Assembly: GCF_013394855.1 (NCBI RefSeq) | Contig: NZ_JABMLK010000001.1 | Coordinates: forward strand, 2,961,283 to 3,025,282 | Source: Limnobaculum xujianqingii | Lineage (GTDB): Bacteria; Pseudomonadota; Gammaproteobacteria; Enterobacterales; Enterobacteriaceae | DNA length: 64,000 nt | Direction: 5' to 3' | In this document: positions 1 to 10,947 of the stretch, one piece after another | How positions within the stretch are numbered: the first letter of the stretch is position 1 | Layout: each line of letters starts with the position of its first letter | Notes under the pieces: model-generated | What the model was told of the DNA's origin: nothing | Database searches by the model: none | What the model saw: only the letters and a program-made list of their open reading frames with translations | Position numbers and translations under genes: made by a program

Positions 1-1250
1 GTTGCATCATCCAAATCAGAAGCGAACTGGGAGAATGCCGCCAGCTCACGATACTGTGCCAGAGCGGTACGGATACCACCGGACAGTTTCTTCATGATTT
101 TAGTCTGTGCTGCACCACCAACCCGCGATACGGAAATACCTGGGTTAACCGCCGGGCGAATACCCGCGTTAAACAGGTTAGATTCCAGGAAGATCTGGCC
201 GTCGGTAATAGAGATTACGTTGGTCGGAACGAATGCAGAAACATCACCCGCCTGAGTTTCGATGATCGGTAACGCAGTTAATGAACCGGTTTTACCTTTC
301 ACTTCACCTTTAGTAAAGGCTTCAACGTACTCTTCGTTAACACGAGCAGCACGCTCCAGTAAACGGGAGTGGAGATAGAATACGTCACCAGGGAACGCTT
401 CACGACCCGGTGGACGACGCAGCAGCAGGGAGATCTGACGATATGCAACAGCCTGCTTAGACAGGTCATCATAAATAATCAGTGCATCTTCACCGCGATC
501 GCGGAAATATTCACCCATTGCACATCCGGCATACGGTGCCAGATATTGCAGCGCGGCAGATTCAGATGCTGAAGCAACCACAACGATAGTGTTGGCTAAT
601 GCATTATGCTCTTCTAACTTACGCACAACGTTGGCGATAGTTGAAGCTTTCTGGCCGATAGCCACATAAATACATTTAATACCAGAATCACGCTGGTTGA
701 TGATGGCATCGATCGCCAGAGCAGTTTTACCGGTCTGACGGTCACCGATAATCAGCTCACGCTGACCACGGCCGATTGGAATCATGGAGTCAACAGACTT
801 ATAACCGGTCTGAACCGGTTGGTCTACCGATTGACGCTCGATAACGCCAGGTGCAATAGCTTCTACAGCAGAGAAACCATCATGCTCAACCGGACCTTTA
901 CCGTCGATTGGCGCACCCAGGGTGTTAACAACACGACCAAGCAGGCCACGACCGACCGGAACCTCAAGAATACGACCAGTACACTTAACTTTCATGCCTT
1001 CGGCAAGGTCAGTATACGGACCCATAACTACCGCACCAACGGAGTCACGTTCAAGGTTAAGTGCAATCGCATAGCGGCTACCTGGCAGTGCAATCATCTC
1101 GCCCTGCATTACATCGGCTAAACCGTGAATACGGATAATTCCGTCACTGACGGAAACAATAGTACCTTCGTTGTGAGCTTCACTCACAACATTGAACTGA
1201 GCAATGCGTTGCTTGATCAGTTCGCTGATTTCTGTGGAATTCAGTTGCAT
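1..1250 (-). CDS. atpA: F1Fo ATP synthase subunit alpha, partial (C-terminus beyond left edge)
   Basis: Alpha subunit of the F1 sector; it forms the alpha3beta3 hexamer and holds the non-catalytic nucleotide sites. The minus strand reads from an ATG at 1250 ([15 protein letters not shown]) without a stop to the window edge, giving about 416 of the usual 513 residues. The P-loop GDRQTGKT is visible near residue 169, and the sequence follows E. coli AtpA almost residue for residue. It lies 12 bp downstream of atpH in the atp operon. The cut-off is an artefact of the window, not a truncation in the genome. Confidence 0.98.
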   Translation of the reverse strand, partial: MQLNSTEISELIKQRIAQFNVVSEAHNEGTIVSVSDGIIRIHGLADVMQGEMIALPGSRYAIALNLERDSVGAVVMGPYTDLAEGMKVKCTGRILEVPVGRGLLGRVVNTLGAPIDGKGPVEHDGFSAVEAIAPGVIERQSVDQPVQTGYKSVDSMIPIGRGQRELIIGDRQTGKTALAIDAIINQRDSGIKCIYVAIGQKASTIANVVRKLEEHNALANTIVVVASASESAALQYLAPYAGCAMGEYFRDRGEDALIIYDDLSKQAVAYRQISLLLRRPPGREAFPGDVFYLHSRLLERAARVNEEYVEAFTKGEVKGKTGSLTALPIIETQAGDVSAFVPTNVISITDGQIFLESNLFNAGIRPAVNPGISVSRVGGAAQTKIMKKLSGGIRTALAQYRELAAFSQFASDLDDA

Positions 1251-1262
1251 GCTCCAGTCCCC

Positions 1263-1796
1263 TTAAGACTGCAAGACGTCTGTTAGACGTTCAAGACGAC
1301 CACGTACACTATCGTCTATCACCATATCACCGGCACGAATAACAAAACCGGCTATAACAGACTTATCAATTTTGCAATTTAGCTTAACTTTGCGTGACAA
1401 ACGTTTTTCCATCGCGGTGGCAATTTTTGCCAACTGGGCATCATTCAATGGAGCAGCGGCAGTAACATCCACTTCAATGGTTGACTCCTGCTCTGAACGC
1501 AATTGAATAAACTGTTCTAACACGTCAGGAAGCACGATTAAACGTCCATTTTCGGCCATGACCTTTATCAGGTTTTGACCACTTTCGTTGAGCTGTTCAC
1601 CACAAATGGTAATGAACGTGCTGGCTAAATGTTCCGGCGCCAGTGCCCCGGACAGCAAATCAGCAACTTGCTCATTACGGCTAACTTCAGCAGCAAATGT
1701 CAGCATTTGTTGCCAGTTATCCAGGTCATTCTGCTCAACGGCAAAGTCAAAAGCTGCTTTGGCGTAGGGGCGAGCTACAGTAATAAATTCAGACAT
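1263..1796 (-). CDS. atpH: F1Fo ATP synthase subunit delta
   Basis: Delta subunit, part of the stator that links the top of F1 to the b subunits of Fo. The protein is 177 aa, the usual length, and starts [16 protein letters not shown]. The open frame continues upstream into atpF, but the ATG at 1796 is the family start and has a GGAGGGGC-type ribosome site just before it, so the longer form is rejected. It sits between atpF and atpA with about 10 bp on each side, as in other enterobacteria. Confidence 0.97.
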   Translation of the reverse strand: MSEFITVARPYAKAAFDFAVEQNDLDNWQQMLTFAAEVSRNEQVADLLSGALAPEHLASTFITICGEQLNESGQNLIKVMAENGRLIVLPDVLEQFIQLRSEQESTIEVDVTAAAPLNDAQLAKIATAMEKRLSRKVKLNCKIDKSVIAGFVIRAGDMVIDDSVRGRLERLTDVLQS

Positions 1797-1806
1797 CTGC
1801 CCCTCC

Positions 1807-2277
1807 TTACAGTTCAGCGACCAGTTTATCAACGATGTCGCTATTAGCAGCTTCATCCACGGAACGTTCGATAATTTTCTCAGCACCAGCAATCGCCAGC
1901 ATAGCCACTTGCTTACGCAATTCTTCACGCGCTCTTTTGCGTTCTGCGTCTATTTCAGCCTGAGCCTGAGCAAGAATACGAGAACGTTCTTGTTCAGCTT
2001 CAACTTTAGCTTCGTCGACTATTTGAGCTTTACGCTTATTTGCCTGCTCAATAATTACCTGAGCATCGGCTTTAGCTTGAGCTAACTGGTCGGTCACATT
2101 GGCTTGCGCTAAATCCAGATCTTTTTTAGCTCGTTCTGCAGAAGCTAAACCGTCAGCAATCTCTTTTTGACGTTTTTCGATGGCAGAGATAATCGGCGGC
2201 CATACGAACCTCATACAGAACCAGACAAACAGGACAAACGCTATCGCCTGGCCGAGGATTGTTGCATTAATATTCAC
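1807..2277 (-). CDS. atpF: F1Fo ATP synthase subunit b
   Basis: Subunit b of Fo, the peripheral stalk. The 156 aa protein matches the normal length: one N-terminal membrane helix (about residues 5-25, starting [19 protein letters not shown]), then a long charged helix rich in Ala, Glu, Lys and Gln that dimerises and binds delta. It is the third gene transcribed after atpB and atpE. Nothing unusual is seen. Confidence 0.98.
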   Translation of the reverse strand: MNINATILGQAIAFVLFVWFCMRFVWPPIISAIEKRQKEIADGLASAERAKKDLDLAQANVTDQLAQAKADAQVIIEQANKRKAQIVDEAKVEAEQERSRILAQAQAEIDAERKRAREELRKQVAMLAIAGAEKIIERSVDEAANSDIVDKLVAEL

Positions 2278-2330
2278 AGCACAATGCCTCTTGTTAATTT
2301 AACAGTTTGGTGTGGTTTCAATGTGCAATG

Positions 2331-2591
<261 letters not shown>

Positions 2592-2620
2592 TCAGTTAAA
2601 ACTTAGCAGGGTTGTTAATA

Positions 2621-3454
<834 letters not shown>

Positions 3455-3464
3455 TTATTATCAA

Positions 3465-3848
3465 TTAGTTACGAAAAATATTTATTATAGCCGGCGCCAC
3501 TACTTGCACTATCAACACAGCCAAATAAGTCACGCAAAGAGGCAAAAACTCCGCCTTAAACACAACCAACGCGATAACCAGCAGCGCGATGGTCAAAATA
3601 ATTTTTACTATCTCACCGATAAAAAATGACCAGGCCAGTTTACCCTGAGCCTGCTCGCTATCCTGATGCCGCCATGTTAACAATAAAAACACCGCGTTAG
3701 GCAAACATCCGGATAAACCACCCAAAAAAGCAGAAATAGCCCATTTTTGGCTGCTAAGACAAAAAACCACGCTAAGTATAATAACAATGGCAAATTGTGC
3801 TAACAAAAGTCTGCGGGCTGTGACTGAATCATAAAGCGCTACAGACAT
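3465..3848 (-). CDS. atpI: ATP synthase accessory protein AtpI
   Basis: First gene of the atp operon. AtpI is a small inner-membrane protein thought to help c-ring assembly; it is not part of the finished enzyme. The 127 aa protein has about four hydrophobic segments and the conserved WRHQ motif near residue 60, and aligns over its whole length with E. coli AtpI, while being less conserved than its neighbours, as is normal for this gene. The operon promoter should lie in the AT-rich gap upstream (3849-4452). Confidence 0.93.
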   Translation of the reverse strand: MSVALYDSVTARRLLLAQFAIVIILSVVFCLSSQKWAISAFLGGLSGCLPNAVFLLLTWRHQDSEQAQGKLAWSFFIGEIVKIILTIALLVIALVVFKAEFLPLCVTYLAVLIVQVVAPAIINIFRN

Positions 3849-4452
3849 GGCATATACTCTCTTTGAGCGTTAGCTTTCTCTCTACTAAAAAAGTAGAAAC
3901 CGAGTAGTGTATAAAACTGTCTTTATCGACCAGAGTCAAGCCGGAAAAAACCAGTGGATTATACGGACAAACGCGGTTGATTCTATATTTAAGTAACAAA
4001 AAAGTGAACAAATGATTAAATTCCCAAATGTTCACTTTTTGGCATTTTTAACGAAAGCGCGGCCTATTATTACTAATAATGTTAAATATGTTTTGATTAA
4101 TTATCCTTTTGTGAAGCTAATCACATAAATAATTTTAGTTTCCCGACTTAATTAAATATCACATATCTTACTAATTATTATTGATTTTATATAAAATCAA
4201 AGACCTGAAAGGATTCAACAAAAATTTAATGACCATAATGGTCAAATCCCCTCTTTTTGTCTTTCTGATAACAAACACAATGGAAACATATAGGAAAGGT
4301 GGATAACGTTTTGTAATAAAAGTGTTAATACACCTTGAATTCAAACTTGAAAATCACTCAATTATGTAAATTAATTTTATCTTTTAAAATAAATCTGCAA
4401 GAGCACGTTTTACTCATTAAAAGCATAAATACCTAATTTGAGTGATTAACAT
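3849..4452. other. AT-rich intergenic region with a 12-bp inverted repeat
   Basis: A 604-bp gap between rsmG and atpI with no convincing gene; the open frame at 3829-4035 has no family resemblance. It should hold the atp operon promoter, but I cannot pick a clear -35/-10 pair. A perfect inverted repeat AAAAAGTGAACA (3999-4010) / TGTTCACTTTTT (4029-4040) with an 18-base loop could be a bidirectional terminator-like hairpin or a protein-binding site. The rest is strongly AT-rich. Confidence 0.5.
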
Positions 4453-5070
4453 TTAACCAGCAATAATAACCAGATGACGTTCCCCATCCAGTTCAGGTAC
4501 ATCTAAAGCAACGATTTCTTGCACATGAAAGCCCGCAGGTACTTGCGACAACTCTTCTTCGGATATAATCCCTTTTAGTGCATAAAACTTGCCATGCTCT
4601 TTAGATGGTAAGTGATGACACCACTTCAACATATCCTGAAGTGAAGCAAAAGCCCGGCTGATAACGCCATCAAATCCTTGTGGTATGGAATAGTCCTCCA
4701 CACGGCTCTGAACGGGTGTGACGTTGGTAATATTCAGTTCATGCATAACCTGACGAATAAAACGAATACGCTTACCCAAGCTATCCAGTAACGTAAATTG
4801 GGCATCAGGGCGAACAATGGCCAGTGGAATACCAGGCAAACCAGGTCCGGTCCCTACATCAATAAAACAATTCCCCTGAAGGTGTGGATTAACCACGATG
4901 CTGTCCATGATATGACGGATCAGCATCTGTTGAGGATCCCTGACTGAAGTGAGGTTATAAGCCTTATTCCATTTGTGTAATAAGGCCACATATCCCAGCA
5001 GCTGTTCTTTCTGAAGCTGACTTAGTTCCATTCCTGCGGCTTTGAGCAGCTTATCAAATTGGTTTTGCAA
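4453..5070 (-). CDS. rsmG: 16S rRNA (guanine527-N7)-methyltransferase
   Basis: RsmG (GidB) uses S-adenosylmethionine to methylate N7 of G527 in 16S rRNA. The 205 aa protein has the SAM-binding motif [17 protein letters not shown] (about residues 70-86) and the downstream [11 protein letters not shown] strand-helix. It lies 9 bp after mnmG on the same strand, the usual gidA-gidB pair next to oriC. Start and length agree with E. coli (207 aa). Confidence 0.97.
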   Translation of the reverse strand: MQNQFDKLLKAAGMELSQLQKEQLLGYVALLHKWNKAYNLTSVRDPQQMLIRHIMDSIVVNPHLQGNCFIDVGTGPGLPGIPLAIVRPDAQFTLLDSLGKRIRFIRQVMHELNITNVTPVQSRVEDYSIPQGFDGVISRAFASLQDMLKWCHHLPSKEHGKFYALKGIISEEELSQVPAGFHVQEIVALDVPELDGERHLVIIAG

Positions 5071-5079
5071 AACTTATCC

Positions 5080-6969
5080 TTAAGCGCTACGACGTAGCAT
5101 GCCTTGTTTTTTTAGCCAAATCAGCAAGATAGAAATAGCCGCCGGTGTAATACCAGAAATACGCGATGCCTGACCAATAGAGCTTGGTTTGTGATCGTTA
5201 AGCTTGATACTCACTTCGTTAGACAACCCGGGAACCTGACGATAGTCCAGATCCGGAGGCAGGATCGCATTTTCATTGCGCAGGTGTTTTTCTATTTCTC
5301 CCTGCTGACGAGCGATATAACCTTCGTACTTAACCTGAATTTCTACCTGCTCAGCGGCTTGCTCATCGGATAATCCTGGTGCAAACAGTGACAAGGTGGA
5401 CAACATTGCATAATCAACTTCAGGACGTTTTAACAGCTCTTCACCAGTGGCTTCTTTGGACAATGGTGATTTCAGCAAGGAATTAATCTCTTCCACCCGA
5501 TCCATATTTGGATGGACCAGAATGCTTCTCAGACGCTGACGCTCTTGTTCAATGCTCTCTTGCTTAGTAACGAAGTGTTCCCAACGCCGATCGTCAACCA
5601 GACCCATTTCCCGTCCGATTTCAGTCAGGCGTAAGTCTGCATTGTCTTCACGCAACATCAGGCGGTATTCTGCCCTTGAGGTAAACATCCGGTAAGGCTC
5701 TTTGGTACCAAGAGTGCATAAATCGTCAACCAGAACGCCAATGTAGGCCTGATCGCGACGCGGTGACCATCCTTCCTTCTCTGATGAGAAACGACCCGCA
5801 TTGAGGCCTGCAAGCAGCCCTTGAGCTGCTGCTTCTTCATAACCCGTTGTGCCGTTAATTTGACCGGCAAAAAACAGACCCTGAATAAATTTACTTTCCA
5901 GCGTAGGTTTGAGATCCCGCGGATCGAAGAAATCATATTCGATGGCATAACCAGGACGAACGATCCTCGCATTTTCCATACCTACCATGGATCGAACGAT
6001 CTTCATCTGAACATCAAACGGTAAACTGGTAGATATCCCGTTAGGATAAACTTCATTGCTGGTTAAGCCTTCAGGTTCCAGAAAGATCTGATGTGCATTA
6101 CGATCGGCAAAACGCATCACTTTATCTTCGATTGAAGGGCAGTAACGCGGGCCGATCCCTTCAATGATCCCGGTATACATTGGGCTACGATCCAGGTTAT
6201 TACGGATCACATCATGAGTTTGTTCATTGGTATAGGTGATGTAGCACGGGATCTGCGTTGGATGTTCACTGGCATTTCCCATAAATGAGAATACCGGCAA
6301 TGGAGTATCACCGTGTTGCTGTTGCAGAATATCAAAATTAATGGTTCTGGCATCGATTCTTGGTGGAGTTCCGGTTTTTAAACGACTTACTCGCAAAGGA
6401 AGTTCACGCAAGCGTTGAGATAAGCCAATGGAGGGGGGATCCCCTGCTCTGCCACCGCTGTAGTTTTCAAGTCCAATATGAATTTTACCATCGAGGAAAG
6501 TTCCTACTGTCAGTACAACAGCTTTAGCTCTGAACTTTAGCCCCATTTTAGTCACCACACCGGTGACTTTGTCATTTTCAACGATGAGATCTTCTGCTGG
6601 CTGTTGGAAGATCATTAGATTTGGCTGGTTTTCCAGTGCGGATCTTACTGCCTGTTTGTACAAAGCACGATCTGCCTGAGCTCGGGTTGCTCTGACTGCC
6701 GGGCCTTTACTGGCATTTAATATTCTGAACTGAATTCCTGCTTTATCAATAGCATGAGCCATTAATCCGCCTAAAGCATCCACTTCTTTAACCAGATGAC
6801 CTTTACCAATACCACCAATGGCTGGGTTGCAAGACATTAGCCCCAGTGTGTCGATGTTATGGGTTAATAAAAGTGTTTGTTGCCCCATACGAGCAGCAGC
6901 CATAGCGGCTTCAGTTCCGGCATGACCGCCACCAACAACGATGACGTCAAAGGAATCTGGATAAAACAT
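5080..6969 (-). CDS. mnmG: tRNA uridine-5-carboxymethylaminomethyl modification enzyme, FAD subunit
   Basis: MnmG (GidA) works with MnmE to place the (carboxymethyl)aminomethyl group on U34 of certain tRNAs. The 629 aa protein shows the N-terminal FAD motif [11 protein letters not shown], the conserved [16 protein letters not shown] segment and the GYEEAAAQG motif, all as in E. coli. The gene reads away from oriC, which begins right upstream of its ATG at 6969. In E. coli transcription of this gene influences initiation. Its partner mnmE is at the other end of this window. Confidence 0.98.
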   Translation of the reverse strand: MFYPDSFDVIVVGGGHAGTEAAMAAARMGQQTLLLTHNIDTLGLMSCNPAIGGIGKGHLVKEVDALGGLMAHAIDKAGIQFRILNASKGPAVRATRAQADRALYKQAVRSALENQPNLMIFQQPAEDLIVENDKVTGVVTKMGLKFRAKAVVLTVGTFLDGKIHIGLENYSGGRAGDPPSIGLSQRLRELPLRVSRLKTGTPPRIDARTINFDILQQQHGDTPLPVFSFMGNASEHPTQIPCYITYTNEQTHDVIRNNLDRSPMYTGIIEGIGPRYCPSIEDKVMRFADRNAHQIFLEPEGLTSNEVYPNGISTSLPFDVQMKIVRSMVGMENARIVRPGYAIEYDFFDPRDLKPTLESKFIQGLFFAGQINGTTGYEEAAAQGLLAGLNAGRFSSEKEGWSPRRDQAYIGVLVDDLCTLGTKEPYRMFTSRAEYRLMLREDNADLRLTEIGREMGLVDDRRWEHFVTKQESIEQERQRLRSILVHPNMDRVEEINSLLKSPLSKEATGEELLKRPEVDYAMLSTLSLFAPGLSDEQAAEQVEIQVKYEGYIARQQGEIEKHLRNENAILPPDLDYRQVPGLSNEVSIKLNDHKPSSIGQASRISGITPAAISILLIWLKKQGMLRRSA

Positions 6970-6989
6970 GGTATTACACCTCGGGATGT

Positions 6990-7330
6990 TCGGACGATCG
7001 AATATAAATGATCTTGAGTCAGCGATTCTACTTGAGTTTAAAGCTTAGTCCAACTGGCTTGGATCTTGGTTAATTAAAGAAAGATCTTTTTATTTAGAGA
7101 TCTTCTTATTGGATCTACTACTAGGATCCTTTGATGTTGTGGATAAGCAATAATTCGTCTTTGGGATCAATTTATTAAATGGATCCTTTTACTGTGGATG
7201 ATCGGTGATCCTGAACAGTATAAGCTGAGCATAATAGTGGTAGTTATCCACATGCACAACCGGCCCTTTAAGTTGTTAGTTGGATAACTACAGGTTAACA
7301 GCTGCTTTTAACTATACTTATACACAACTG
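6990..7330. other. oriC: Chromosomal replication origin oriC
   Basis: Lies between mnmG and mioC as in E. coli and is alignable to the E. coli origin. DnaA boxes: R1-type TTATCCACA on the minus strand at 7138-7146, perfect TTATCCACA at 7244-7252, a weaker box at 7279-7287 (minus strand, TTATCCAAC), and TTATACACA at 7318-7326. The AT-rich unwinding side with GATC-starting 13-mer-like units covers about 7060-7115. Eleven GATC (Dam/SeqA) sites fall between 6990 and 7211. The block around 7195-7225 (GATCGGTGATCCTG) is almost unchanged from E. coli. Confidence 0.95.
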
Positions 7331-7342
7331 ACTGCGTATTAA

Positions 7343-7792
7343 TTAATCGTTTTTGATTAAATTAATCCAGCTTTCGATCCAAACGCCTGCCGGATCTTCA
7401 GGAATTTCATGTTCAGTAACGTCAATTTCCAGTCGATCGCCTATACGTTTTGCTCCACGATCCTGCAAAATACGATCCGCAGTTTTAATACCACCACAGA
7501 AAGTGTCATATTCTTTACTGCCTAAACCAACTGCTCCAAATCTGACTTGAGTCAGATCTGGCTTCTGCTGTTCTATTTGTTCAAATAGTGGCTGTAGGTT
7601 ATCGGGTATTTCACCTGCACCATGGGTTGATGTCACTATTAACCAGATGCCTTCAGGCGTTAATTCATCCAGTTCAGCACCGTGCAGGACTTCTGTCGTA
7701 AAACCTGCTTCAGTCAGTTTTTCTTCCAGATGCTCAGCAACATATTCAGCACTACCTAAAGTACTGCCGCTAATCAGCGTTATATCAGGCAT
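7343..7792 (-). CDS. mioC: Flavodoxin-like protein MioC
   Basis: FMN-binding flavodoxin-like protein encoded next to oriC and reported to act in electron transfer for biotin synthase. The 149 aa protein has the FMN phosphate loop SGSTLGSAEYV and the later STHGAGEIPDN and GLGSKEYDTFCGG loops. The frame opens six bases earlier (MGMPDI); I prefer the ATG at 7792 because AAGGA sits at good distance before it and E. coli MioC begins at the equivalent MADITLIS. Transcription runs into oriC. A perfect DnaA box lies upstream. Confidence 0.95.
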   Translation of the reverse strand: MPDITLISGSTLGSAEYVAEHLEEKLTEAGFTTEVLHGAELDELTPEGIWLIVTSTHGAGEIPDNLQPLFEQIEQQKPDLTQVRFGAVGLGSKEYDTFCGGIKTADRILQDRGAKRIGDRLEIDVTEHEIPEDPAGVWIESWINLIKND

Positions 7793-7853
7793 ACCCATCC
7801 TTAATTATTCAGTTTCGCGCGTATTGTACGCTGTGAAACAGCTGGGATCTACC

Positions 7854-7862
7854 TGTGGATAA
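7854..7862 (-). promoter_or_regulatory. DnaA box upstream of mioC
   Basis: Perfect TTATCCACA on the minus strand, in the 92-bp gap between asnC and mioC. In E. coli, DnaA bound at the mioC promoter represses transcription that would otherwise enter oriC. Position and sequence fit the same role. Confidence 0.8.
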
Positions 7863-7884
7863 TGTGGGTATAATAAAATAGTGC

Positions 7885-8346
7885 TTATGGTCTGATGGTC
7901 CTCATAATCGGGTTCTGAAGAGAGATTAGTGTCTCTGTCGATTGAATTTCATCAATAGTTTGGATCTTGTTGATAAGTACCTGCTGTAACCCATCAATAG
8001 ATTTGGTCATCACTTTAATAAAGATGCTGTAGTGACCGGTGGTGTAATAGGCTTCAACTACTTCTTCCAGGTTCTCAAGTTTGGCCAGAGCTGATGGATA
8101 ATCTTTAGCACTCTTTAAAATAATGCCGATAAAGCAGCAAACATCATAACCCAACTGTTTTGGACTGATCTCAACCTGAGTACCTAAAATGATCCCCGAT
8201 TGTTTCATTTTCTCCACTCGCACATGAATGGTTCCCGGACTGACGTTGAAATTCTTTGCCAATTCAGCGTAAGGAACCCGGGCATTTTTCATTAATTCGT
8301 TCAGTATGCTGCGGTCTAAATTATCGATTTGGTAATTATCGGCCAT
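7885..8346 (-). CDS. asnC: Lrp/AsnC-family transcriptional regulator AsnC
   Basis: Asparagine-responsive regulator that activates the divergent asnA. The 153 aa protein has an N-terminal helix-turn-helix (residues about 8-55, ILNELMKNARVPYAELAKNF) followed by the RAM ligand-binding domain with the GHYSIFIKV strand. Length and sequence match E. coli AsnC (152 aa). It is divergent from asnA across a 154-bp AT-rich region that should contain both promoters and the AsnC sites. Confidence 0.96.
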   Translation of the reverse strand: MADNYQIDNLDRSILNELMKNARVPYAELAKNFNVSPGTIHVRVEKMKQSGIILGTQVEISPKQLGYDVCCFIGIILKSAKDYPSALAKLENLEEVVEAYYTTGHYSIFIKVMTKSIDGLQQVLINKIQTIDEIQSTETLISLQNPIMRTIRP

Positions 8347-8500
8347 TTTTAACTCTCTTTTTTAATGTATTGTTATTAAATTAGCTTTAAAAATGAATAA
8401 TTGAAACTAGTATGGCTATATTTATTAATGAATATTGAATTTAGGTGTGGTTCTGTTGCTTAATACTCATCAACGACATCACAGTATTGAGATAACCACA

Positions 8501-9490
8501 ATGAAAAAGTCCTTTATTCAAAAACAGCAACAAATCACTTTTGTTAAATCTTTCCTTTCTCGCCAGTTAGAGCAAAAGCTTGGTCTGGTTGAGATTCAGG
8601 CACCGATATTAAGCCGTGTTGGTGATGGTACTCAGGATAACCTGTCCGGTTGTGAAAAAGCGGTACAGGTAAAAGTAAAAGCTATTCCAGGCGCTACCTT
8701 TGAAGTGGTTCACTCACTCGCTAAATGGAAACGTCAAACGCTGGGCCGTTTTGGTTTTGTACCTGGCGAAGGCATTTATACCAACATGAAAGCGCTGCGT
8801 CCTGATGAGGATCGCCTGAGCCCAATCCATTCCGTGTATGTGGATCAATGGGACTGGGAGCGTGTGATGTCTGATTCTGAGCGTAACACCGATTACCTGA
8901 AGCAAACGGTTCGCTCTATTTACTCAGCGATCAAAGAAACTGAAGCTGCAGTAGCTAAAGAATTTGGTTATAAACCTTTCCTGCCGGCTGAAATTAAATT
9001 TATCCACAGTGAAGAACTGTTACAGCGTTACCCGGATCTGGATGCCAAAGGCCGTGAACGTGCGATTGCAAAAGAATTTGGTGCAGTTTTCCTGATTGGT
9101 ATTGGCGGTAAGTTATCCCACGGTGAAGCACATGATATGCGTGCGCCTGATTATGATGACTGGACAACGCCAGGTGCTGATGGCGAAGGCCTGAACGGGG
9201 ACATCTTAGTATGGAACCCGGTACTGGAAGATGCTTTTGAACTCTCTTCTATGGGCATCCGTGTAGATTCAGAAACCCTGAAGCGTCAGTTAGCATTAAC
9301 CAACGATGAAGGTCGTCTGGCTTTAGAATGGCATCAGGCGTTATTACGTGGAGAAATGCCACAAACTATCGGCGGTGGTATTGGGCAGTCCCGCGTAGTT
9401 ATGCTGCTGCTGCAACAAAAGCACATTGGTCAGGTACAGTGTGGTGTATGGACTCCGGAATTACGTGAAAGCGTAGAGTGCATGCTGTAA
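8501..9490 (+). CDS. asnA: Aspartate-ammonia ligase (asparagine synthetase A)
   Basis: Makes asparagine from aspartate, ammonia and ATP. The 329 aa protein is class II aminoacyl-tRNA-synthetase-like, with the conserved [12 protein letters not shown] and IGGGIGQSR motifs. The frame starts at 8435, but homology to E. coli AsnA (330 aa) begins at the ATG at 8501 ([16 protein letters not shown]), so that start is used. Its stop codon (9488-9490) directly abuts the stop of the convergent viaA (9491-9493) with no spacer. Confidence 0.97.
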   Translation: MKKSFIQKQQQITFVKSFLSRQLEQKLGLVEIQAPILSRVGDGTQDNLSGCEKAVQVKVKAIPGATFEVVHSLAKWKRQTLGRFGFVPGEGIYTNMKALRPDEDRLSPIHSVYVDQWDWERVMSDSERNTDYLKQTVRSIYSAIKETEAAVAKEFGYKPFLPAEIKFIHSEELLQRYPDLDAKGRERAIAKEFGAVFLIGIGGKLSHGEAHDMRAPDYDDWTTPGADGEGLNGDILVWNPVLEDAFELSSMGIRVDSETLKRQLALTNDEGRLALEWHQALLRGEMPQTIGGGIGQSRVVMLLLQQKHIGQVQCGVWTPELRESVECML

Positions 9491-10942
9491 TTAGCCAGCA
9501 CGCCAGCGGCGACGTAACCGCTGGCCAAGTCCGGTATCAAAACGCCAGACGTGATCGAAGATTTTCATAATGTTTGGTTTACCGTGTTTAGACATAGCCA
9601 CCGCGTGAAAACGGTGGTTATGTTTTTTTTGTTTATTCTTTATCTGACTGATTAAACTTTCTGGTAAACGTTGGGCAATAAAGTCGGAGACGATCACGAC
9701 ATCTGCATCGATCCAGTCCTGCTGGTTTAGCTTTTCTACTGTTTCTGATAAACAGGCTGCCAGATCGGTACCGCCTCTAAAGCGCTGGCTTAGAAAGCGA
9801 ATAGCTTCACTGATACCGGTTGATGATGTCAGCTCGTAATGAACGATTTCAGTAGAGAAAAGTAATATATAGCAGCGTCGATTATCAGCCATGGCTATGC
9901 ATAATAAAGCTAAACAAAATGCTTTAGCACATTGTTCGTTAAAACCACCCATGGATCCTGAGGTATCAACGCAAACAATAAATGGCCCTCTGGGGAGCTG
10001 TTCATTGACGGTTTTTGAAATAGCCCTTACTTTCACCTGCTCACGCCACACATCGCCTTTTAGCTGATAAGTCAGAAGTTGCTGCTCTAAAAAACGCCGG
10101 TAAAATTCTATTTCCAGTTCATCAATATTTAGCAATACCATTTCTGTAGGTAGCATTCTGACGATGTCGCTACTCTGGAATATACCATTAACGCTTTCAG
10201 GCAGCGTTGCTGGCTCTCTGACCATGACCCGGTACTTTTCATATTGAGTATCTTTGCGATCGACTGAAGTGGGCTGGTAGCTTCTGCCCAGCTGTTCAGC
10301 CAGTTTTTGTAATTCAGGTTGTTGTGCCAGAAATTTACCGTATTCAATTAATGTATTGCAGTCAGAACGGTATTTTTCTCCACGACTCATATCCCACAGG
10401 TGACCAGAACTCCGGTCATTTTCCACCAAAAAAGGTTCCAGCGCGCTGTTAATGGCCAGGCGATCCTGAAGCTGAGATATCAACTGCTCCCAGTCTCCTT
10501 CAATCAATGATTTATGTAGCGTAGTTACTTGTATTGAAAGGATTTTTCGCCATTGCTGTAAAAAAAGGCTGCGAAAGCTCTCATTGCGGTACTCTGCTGT
10601 GGCCGAAAGTTTTTTGGCTTGATCAAAAAAAGGAGAATGAAGTTCCTCAAGCTGTTTAAGCACATCATCCAGCCGATCAAAAAACAGGAAATTATCTGAA
10701 GAGATACTTTGTTTATAGAGCGTGAATTCTGAGGAAATAGATACAGGTACTTCAGATTGCTTCAATTTATCCTGAAGTTTTATCTTCCAGCCAGAAACCT
10801 CTTTATTAAAAGCATTTCTGATTTTGGGATACTTTTCAAAAAAGATGGCTAACTGAGGCGCTGCAAACAGACTAATAAGTAATTCTTCGATTATTTCACT
10901 TTCACTGATAGAAAGTAATAACTCGATAGTTTGCAGGCTCAT
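9491..10942 (-). CDS. viaA: VWA-domain protein ViaA, partner of RavA
   Basis: Partner of the MoxR ATPase RavA; in E. coli the pair is linked to respiratory complexes and aminoglycoside sensitivity. The protein is 483 aa, exactly the E. coli length. The C-terminal von Willebrand A domain carries the MIDAS motif DTSGSMGGFN (about residue 326) and FRGGTDLA (about residue 392). The N-terminal half is helical. It is the second gene of ravA-viaA, 5 bp after ravA, and converges on asnA with zero intergenic bases. Confidence 0.96.
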   Translation of the reverse strand: MSLQTIELLLSISESEIIEELLISLFAAPQLAIFFEKYPKIRNAFNKEVSGWKIKLQDKLKQSEVPVSISSEFTLYKQSISSDNFLFFDRLDDVLKQLEELHSPFFDQAKKLSATAEYRNESFRSLFLQQWRKILSIQVTTLHKSLIEGDWEQLISQLQDRLAINSALEPFLVENDRSSGHLWDMSRGEKYRSDCNTLIEYGKFLAQQPELQKLAEQLGRSYQPTSVDRKDTQYEKYRVMVREPATLPESVNGIFQSSDIVRMLPTEMVLLNIDELEIEFYRRFLEQQLLTYQLKGDVWREQVKVRAISKTVNEQLPRGPFIVCVDTSGSMGGFNEQCAKAFCLALLCIAMADNRRCYILLFSTEIVHYELTSSTGISEAIRFLSQRFRGGTDLAACLSETVEKLNQQDWIDADVVIVSDFIAQRLPESLISQIKNKQKKHNHRFHAVAMSKHGKPNIMKIFDHVWRFDTGLGQRLRRRWRAG

Positions 10943-10947
10943 AATGA

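Noticed and set aside
3829..4035. 68-codon minus-strand frame upstream of atpI
   Set aside because: No homology, covers the inverted repeat and the expected promoter region, and overlaps the atpI start.
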